A DNA stretch of 64,000 bases from Bacillota bacterium (GTDB lineage: Bacteria > Bacillota > Clostridia > Oscillospirales > Oscillospiraceae), in NCBI GenBank assembly GCA_028719885.1, contig JAQYLT010000006.1:1-64000 (forward strand), written 5' to 3'. This document shows, piece by piece, positions 59,764 through 64,000 of this stretch (position 1 is the first letter of the stretch; the number at the start of each line of letters is the position of its first letter). A model generated the notes under the pieces. That model saw only the letters and a list, made by a program, of their open reading frames with translations. It was not told the origin of the DNA and did not search any database. A program made the position numbers and the translations under genes.

Positions 59764-60804
59764 TTACTTTCCCAGGCGCTCGGAGCCCCGGAGGACGATG
59801 TCGTTGCTCAGCACCATTTTCCGCCGGGCGTGGGAGGATTGAATCTGCCCGGTGATCCGGTCCTGCAAAAGGCCCATGGCTTCCTCCGCCAGCTGCTTCA
59901 CAGGCCGCTCCACCAGGGACAGCTCCGTGCCCGTGTGCATCACCCAGGGATACCACTGCCAGCGCTCGATTTCATCGAAGCCCAGGATGGAGATGTCCGT
60001 CCCCACCTTCAGGCCGTGCTCGCAGATGCTCTGCAGGGCGCCCAGGGTGGAAAAATTGTTGGAGGTGAACACGGCGGTGGGTCGATCCGGCAGGTCCAGC
60101 AGCTGATTGGTCTGCTCGTAGGCCATCTGGAGCTTGAAATTGCCGATTCGGACATATTCCTTGGGAACTTCAATTCCGTTCGCCGCCAGCGCCCGGCGGT
60201 AGCCCTGCAAGCGGGAGAAGCCGGGGGAGGAACGCTGGGGACCGGCGATGGTGGCGATTTTCCGGTGCCCTGCCCGGATGAGCACCTGCACCGCCCGGTA
60301 GGCATCCTCTTCGTCGTCGGTGAACACACTGTCGAACACGGCATTGCCGATGCGCCGGTCGATGAGCACCACGGGCACATGGGCCTGCTCGATTTCCAGC
60401 AGGTAACGCTCTGTTTCCTTGTCCTCACCGGAGAGAGGAATCATGATGATGCCCTTGAGGTTCTGCTCCTTCACCGTTTCCAGGAATCGATGCTCCCGCT
60501 CCGGCATTTCGTCGGTGTTGAAGAGGAACACATTGTAGCGGTACCGGTCGGCGATCTGGGTGACGCATTTGGTGATGGCGCCGAAAAAGGGATTGTCCAT
60601 ATCCGGGACGAAGAGACCGATGTTGTTGGATACGTTCTGGGAGCTCAGATTCTTGGCGGCCAGGTTGGGAATGTAGTGCTGCTCCTGCACCACCTGGAGC
60701 ACCCGCAGCCGGGTTTCCGCCTTCACCGGAGCGGTACCGTTGAGCACCCGGGAGACTGTGGCCGGGGAGACGCCGGCGCATTTTGCAATTTCGTATATAT
60801 TCAT
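59764..60804 (-). CDS. LacI family transcriptional regulator
   Basis: The ATG start gives about 346 aa (a GTG two codons earlier is possible). The N-terminal helix-turn-helix MNIYEIAKCAGVSPATVSRVLNG is diagnostic, followed by a periplasmic-binding-protein-like effector domain (IGLFVPDMDNPFFGAITKCV, VVLIDRRIGN, ILGFDEIERWQWYPWVMHT). It likely represses the downstream transporter/ribokinase/hydrolase genes and itself; the inducer may be ribose, a nucleoside or a related sugar. Confidence 0.93.
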   Translation of the reverse strand: MNIYEIAKCAGVSPATVSRVLNGTAPVKAETRLRVLQVVQEQHYIPNLAAKNLSSQNVSNNIGLFVPDMDNPFFGAITKCVTQIADRYRYNVFLFNTDEMPEREHRFLETVKEQNLKGIIMIPLSGEDKETERYLLEIEQAHVPVVLIDRRIGNAVFDSVFTDDEEDAYRAVQVLIRAGHRKIATIAGPQRSSPGFSRLQGYRRALAANGIEVPKEYVRIGNFKLQMAYEQTNQLLDLPDRPTAVFTSNNFSTLGALQSICEHGLKVGTDISILGFDEIERWQWYPWVMHTGTELSLVERPVKQLAEEAMGLLQDRITGQIQSSHARRKMVLSNDIVLRGSERLGK

Positions 60805-60839
60805 ACGCACCTCATTGGTTGGCTTGTGGAAGAAACTTG

Positions 60840-60893
60840 TGAAATCGCTTTCATTTATGTAAAAATCATATCACGCCAATTCTTTCCTGTCAA
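60840..60893 (-). promoter_or_regulatory. lacI-type regulator promoter with operator/cre-like site
   Basis: On the minus strand TTGACA (60888-60893), 17 bp, TATGAT (60865-60870). Just downstream, at 60840-60853, TGAAAGCGATTTCA matches the palindromic LacI/CcpA operator pattern (TGAAAnCGnTTTCA). Binding there would block the promoter, consistent with autoregulation or CcpA carbon control. A weaker relative ATGAAAGTTTTCAT lies at 60981-60994. Confidence 0.75.
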
Positions 60894-61002
60894 TTCGCTA
60901 TATCAGACAACGTTTTTCTTCAGAATATGTATACATTTACCAAGGATTTCCCTACAAAACCGCATTTTTATGAAACATTTATGAAAGTTTTCATGAAACA
61001 GA

Positions 61003-61031
61003 AAATCCCCCCGGCAGCCACCGGGGGGATC
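61003..61031 (-). terminator. Terminator after the helicase gene
   Basis: ATCCCCCCGG CAGCCA CCGGGGGGAT, then TTTTCTG on the minus strand, about 55 bp past the helicase stop. A CAAATTCCAATTTG motif lies between at 61053. Confidence 0.85.
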
Positions 61032-61086
61032 GTTTGGGAGATGGATTTTTGTCAAATTCCAATTTGCCGCGGGATGGGTTGGGAAA

Positions 61087-63321
61087 TTATTCCCCAGGCT
61101 GCCAGCTCAGGACCGTCCGGCGCATTTCCTCCGGCTCCAGCACGCCATAGGCAAAGCCCTTTTTCACCAATTCCTCCGGCAAATATTCGTCGTATTTGTC
61201 AAAGAGAGGCAGCTCCTTGGGGTACACCAGCTCCATGGGGTCAATGGGCTTCCGGGCCTCCTGGGCGGTGATGCGGTAGAATTCCGCGGCGCTGACCTTC
61301 ATGGTAAACTGCATGTAGTAGGGCCGGGCGGAGTCCAGATTTTTAAGCCCCAGCCGGTCGCCGCACTTGATTTTCAGAAACCGCTCCATGGCCAAAAAGG
61401 CGTAGGTCCCCACCCAGGGCAGCAGGCACCACATGTTGCCCCCCAGGTTGATCAGGGGCGTCCTCCCCGCCTGGGAGTGGGCAGCGGTGAACCGGGCCTG
61501 CTCCAGCCGGGCCACAGCGTTTTTCATCAGATAGGGATAGGACCGGTCCTCCAGCAGCACCTGGCGCATCCGCTGCAAAATTTTGGTGTGCAGGTCCCCG
61601 GGGCACTGGCCGAAGTAGGCTGGGATGGAGCCCTTGACCTGCTCACAGTACACCAGATGCCGCTTGTGGTCCACGTCCAGCACCGTCCACACATGTCCGG
61701 CGATGGCCAGCTTTTCTCCCACCGGCGGCGGCAGCACCACGGTGCCCAGCTCCTGAGCATCGCTGCGGACGGTGTATTCCTCGTTCTCCTGGAACACGCC
61801 GTAGAACTTAAAGGAGTTCACCACCCGCTCTCCCGCCAGGCCCACGATCAGGCCGCCCTGCTCCGTACGCTGAATGTGGTCCGTCTCCACAAGATGCCGC
61901 AGCAGCAGCTTAAAATCCTCCTGGCTCACCCGGTGGAAGTAGTGCAGCGGCAGCACCCGCTCCGCCAAGGCCCTGGGGGACAGCTCCCCGCAGGAGGCCA
62001 GGGTGGACATGGTTTGATGGTATAGTAAGCTGTAGGGCAGCCGGTCAAGCCTGGGCGGCTCCACCCAGCGCTCCTCCAAATACAGCTGCACCAGGGCGAT
62101 GCCCTGCAAAAGCTTCCAGGGGATCGTGGCGGGCAGCATGGCCCGGGCCTCCGGCTCGTCCTCCCGCATGACGAACCACATTTCCGGAGGGCTCTCCCGC
62201 CTTCCGGTGCGGCCCATGCGCTGCAGGAAAGAGGAAACCGTCCAGGGGGCGTCGATTTGAAAGGCCCGTTCCAGCCGGCCGATGTCAATGCCCAGCTCCA
62301 ATGTGGCGGTGGTAACGGTGGTCATGAACTGGGAATCGTCCTTCATGATTTCCTCGGCGGTCTCCCGGTAGGAGGCGGAGAGGTTGCCGTGGTGGATGAG
62401 GAACCGGTCCCGCTCGTGATTTAATTCACAGTATTGCCGCAGGGTGGTGGTGACGGTTTCGCATTCCTCCCGGGAGTTGACGAACACCAGGCACTTTTTC
62501 CCCCGGGTGTGCTCGAAGATGTAGCCCAGCCCCGGGTCGGCGTTTTGGGGAGCATCGTCGGTTTTTTCCTCCAACACCGGCAGAGCCTGGATGTCCGTCC
62601 GGTCCTCGGCGGCCTGGACATTCTTCACATAGAAATGCTCCATGCTCAGCCGCCATTTGCTCCCCTTGGCGTCGATTTTCGGAATGATGGTCTTTCTTCC
62701 GGTGCCCAGGGACAGGAATTCCCCGCATTTTTCCGGGTCGCCGATGGTGGCGGACAGGCCGATCCGCCTGGGATTCACCCCCGCCAATCGGCTTAAGCGC
62801 TCAATGAGGCACAGGGTCTGCCCGCCCCGGTCCCCCCGGAGCAGGGAGTGGACCTCGTCAATCACCACGAAGCGCAGATCCCCAAAGAGCTTGGGGACGG
62901 CGGAGTGCTTGTGCAGCAGCATGGCTTCCAGCGACTCCGGGGTGATTTGCAGAATGCCGGAGGGATGCTTCATGAGCCTGGCCTTGTGGCTCTGGGCCAC
63001 ATCCCCGTGCCAGTGCCACACCGGGATATCCGCCTCGGCGCAGAGCTCATTCAGCCGGAGGAACTGGTCGTTGATCAGCGCCTTTAACGGCCCGATGTAG
63101 ATGGCTCCCACGGAGGCGGGGGGATTTTCAGAGAATAACGTGATGATGGGAAAGAAGGCCGCCTCGGTTTTGCCGGAGGCGGTGGAGGCGGTGAGCAGCA
63201 GATTTTCGTCGGTGTTGAAGATGGCATCCGCTGCCGCCACCTGAATGGCCCGGAGGCTCTCCCAATTGTTCCGGTAGATATAGTCCTGAACAAAGGGGGC
63301 GTAACGCTGGAATGCTCCCAT
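61087..63321 (-). CDS. Lhr-like DEAD/DEAH-box helicase (Shango SngC / BrxHI-like)
   Basis: This 744-aa SF2 helicase has Walker A LTASTASGKTEAAF (44-52), DEVH box VVIDEVHSLLRGDRGGQT (155-158), motif III GLSATIGD, and motif VI SSFLQRMGRTGRRESPP with the Lhr-type ATLELGIDIGRLERAFQIDAPW. The C-terminal ~300 residues are a Lhr-like winged-helix/accessory part. It starts 10 bp after a BrxD/SngB-like ATPase gene. That pairing matches the SngB-SngC part of the Shango defence system and also BrxD-BrxHI of BREX. No BREX core gene is in the window. Confidence 0.88.
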   Translation of the reverse strand: MGAFQRYAPFVQDYIYRNNWESLRAIQVAAADAIFNTDENLLLTASTASGKTEAAFFPIITLFSENPPASVGAIYIGPLKALINDQFLRLNELCAEADIPVWHWHGDVAQSHKARLMKHPSGILQITPESLEAMLLHKHSAVPKLFGDLRFVVIDEVHSLLRGDRGGQTLCLIERLSRLAGVNPRRIGLSATIGDPEKCGEFLSLGTGRKTIIPKIDAKGSKWRLSMEHFYVKNVQAAEDRTDIQALPVLEEKTDDAPQNADPGLGYIFEHTRGKKCLVFVNSREECETVTTTLRQYCELNHERDRFLIHHGNLSASYRETAEEIMKDDSQFMTTVTTATLELGIDIGRLERAFQIDAPWTVSSFLQRMGRTGRRESPPEMWFVMREDEPEARAMLPATIPWKLLQGIALVQLYLEERWVEPPRLDRLPYSLLYHQTMSTLASCGELSPRALAERVLPLHYFHRVSQEDFKLLLRHLVETDHIQRTEQGGLIVGLAGERVVNSFKFYGVFQENEEYTVRSDAQELGTVVLPPPVGEKLAIAGHVWTVLDVDHKRHLVYCEQVKGSIPAYFGQCPGDLHTKILQRMRQVLLEDRSYPYLMKNAVARLEQARFTAAHSQAGRTPLINLGGNMWCLLPWVGTYAFLAMERFLKIKCGDRLGLKNLDSARPYYMQFTMKVSAAEFYRITAQEARKPIDPMELVYPKELPLFDKYDEYLPEELVKKGFAYGVLEPEEMRRTVLSWQPGE

Positions 63322-63331
63322 AAGCTACCTC

Positions 63332-64000
63332 TTAAATGTCAAATTCCGCAAACTGGCCGTCGGCGGCTTCCTCGTTCACCGCATTCTGGGCATAGGTGAA
63401 CTGATCGCTGCCCAGCAGGGTCCGGACCTTGACATCGGGGTTCTGGTAGATGATGTCCAGCACCTGAATGAAGTCCCGGATGACCTCCCGAGGGGTGATG
63501 TGGGTGTCCGCGCCGATGCGTCCGAATTCAATTTCGATGAAATCCACCATGTCCTGCTGGGTAACGATCTGGGGATATTCATACAGCCCCGCGTGGATGT
63601 CCGCCAGCTTTTCCACCAGAATCAGCATTTCCTCCCCGGTCAGGGGCTGGAGACGGATCACCGGAGAGAGCAGGTCCTTGTGCTCCCCGGTAAAATGCCC
63701 CTCCGCCAACCGGGAACGCAGGGCCTCGTAGCTGTAAACCCCCCGGCGGGGGTCCTCCATGCACTGCGGCGTGCCGCAGAGGATGAAGCCCAAATACTGG
63801 GCCTTGCCCTGCATGGCGTCGTTATACAGGGTGAGGATTTTTTCGTAGTTGTACTGCCGGGTGATGGCATTGGGGATTTTATAGATGTTCACCAACTCGT
63901 CGATGAGCACCAGCATTCCGGCGTAGCCCGCCTGCTTCAAAAAGGCGGCGAAGAGCTTTAAATATTCGTACCAGTCCTCGTCGGTGATGACGATGTTCAC
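63332..64000 (-). CDS. BrxD/SngB-like ATP-binding protein (partial, runs off window)
   Basis: Only the C-terminal 222 codons are inside the window; the true start lies beyond base 64000. The visible part begins near a Walker B region, YAGMLVLIDELVNIYKI (residues 26-42 here), followed by GFILCGTPQCMEDPRRGVYSYEALRSRLAEG, which resembles the sensor/arginine-finger region of the DUF2791/BrxD-type P-loop ATPases. It directly precedes the Lhr-like helicase in the same operon. In Shango the ATPase and helicase follow a TerB-domain gene, which would be encoded further right. Confidence 0.78.
   Translation of the reverse strand: MNIVITDEDWYEYLKLFAAFLKQAGYAGMLVLIDELVNIYKIPNAITRQYNYEKILTLYNDAMQGKAQYLGFILCGTPQCMEDPRRGVYSYEALRSRLAEGHFTGEHKDLLSPVIRLQPLTGEEMLILVEKLADIHAGLYEYPQIVTQQDMVDFIEIEFGRIGADTHITPREVIRDFIQVLDIIYQNPDVKVRTLLGSDQFTYAQNAVNEEAADGQFAEFDI

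Noticed and set aside
61087-64000. Complete BREX system
   Set aside because: Only BrxD-like and BrxHI-like genes are visible; the BREX core genes are absent within the window, so Shango-like is the better fit.

Overview
The window looks like a chromosome segment from an anaerobic, monoderm, gut-type clostridium, most likely an Oscillospirales/Oscillospiraceae-like lineage. This is inferred, not proven. The reasons are GC-rich coding sequence with strong AGGAGG ribosome sites, an NfnAB-type electron-bifurcating pair, an ECF sigma/DUF4179 anti-sigma pair, DUF6273-type and other small exported proteins, NSS and NCS2 transporters, and a short-form argC in an argCJBD cluster. No ribosomal RNA, integrase or transposase gene was found.

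Layout. 0.2-2.6 kb: nfnB-nfnA under a consensus promoter. 3.2-7.3 kb: malQ-glgP alpha-glucan degradation operon. 7.7-9.2 kb: acyltransferase-like and PAP2-like membrane lipid genes. 9.2-11.2 kb: a small hypothetical and a Na/Pi-type transporter with a PhoU tail. 11.3-19.4 kb: a MalY/PatB-type aminotransferase followed by four tandem paralogues of a GtrII-like multispan glucosyltransferase. 19.9-27.2 kb: a DivIVA-like coiled-coil protein, a FliB-like protein, an AEC transporter, and sbcD-sbcC. 27.7-31.8 kb: a lipoprotein, an NCS2 permease, a MarR regulator and a DegV protein. 32.2-37.1 kb (minus strand): a two-component system, an exported protein, a small TTG-start ORF and two lipoproteins. 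37.2-41 kb: an NSS transporter, a DUF4179 protein and an ECF sigma factor. 41.2-43.2 kb: an AT-rich three-gene cassette containing a SecB-like chaperone, lying just beyond the 3' end of a tRNA-Arg gene. 43.5-47.7 kb: argC-argJ-argB-argD. 47.8-51.4 kb: exported proteins of unknown function and a four-helix-bundle protein. 51.6-51.8 kb: tRNA-Lys and tRNA-Gln. 51.9-60.8 kb: a LacI-type regulator with a peptide-type ABC transporter, ribokinase and nucleoside hydrolase, which looks like a nucleoside or ribosyl-compound scavenging locus. 61.1-64 kb: a Lhr-like helicase and the C-terminal part of a BrxD/SngB-like ATPase, the downstream two-thirds of a Shango-like anti-phage module that continues past the window edge.

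The most striking feature is a family of short palindromic modules of the form CGTAGGG-AACGGAT-TT-ATCCGTT-CCG, with variants AATGCAT, AACGCAT, AATGGGC and a CTGTCCCCCGCC type. They fill nearly every long intergenic gap and are absent from recognised genes. They usually come in inverted pairs bounding 60-240 bp modules. Two modules are nearly identical 235-bp elements 24 kb apart, and another is present in inverted orientation at the window start and at 32 kb. I did not recognise this family by name. The SecB-like cassette, the Shango-like pair, the four-gene glucosyltransferase array and the nucleoside-scavenging operon are the other points of interest.
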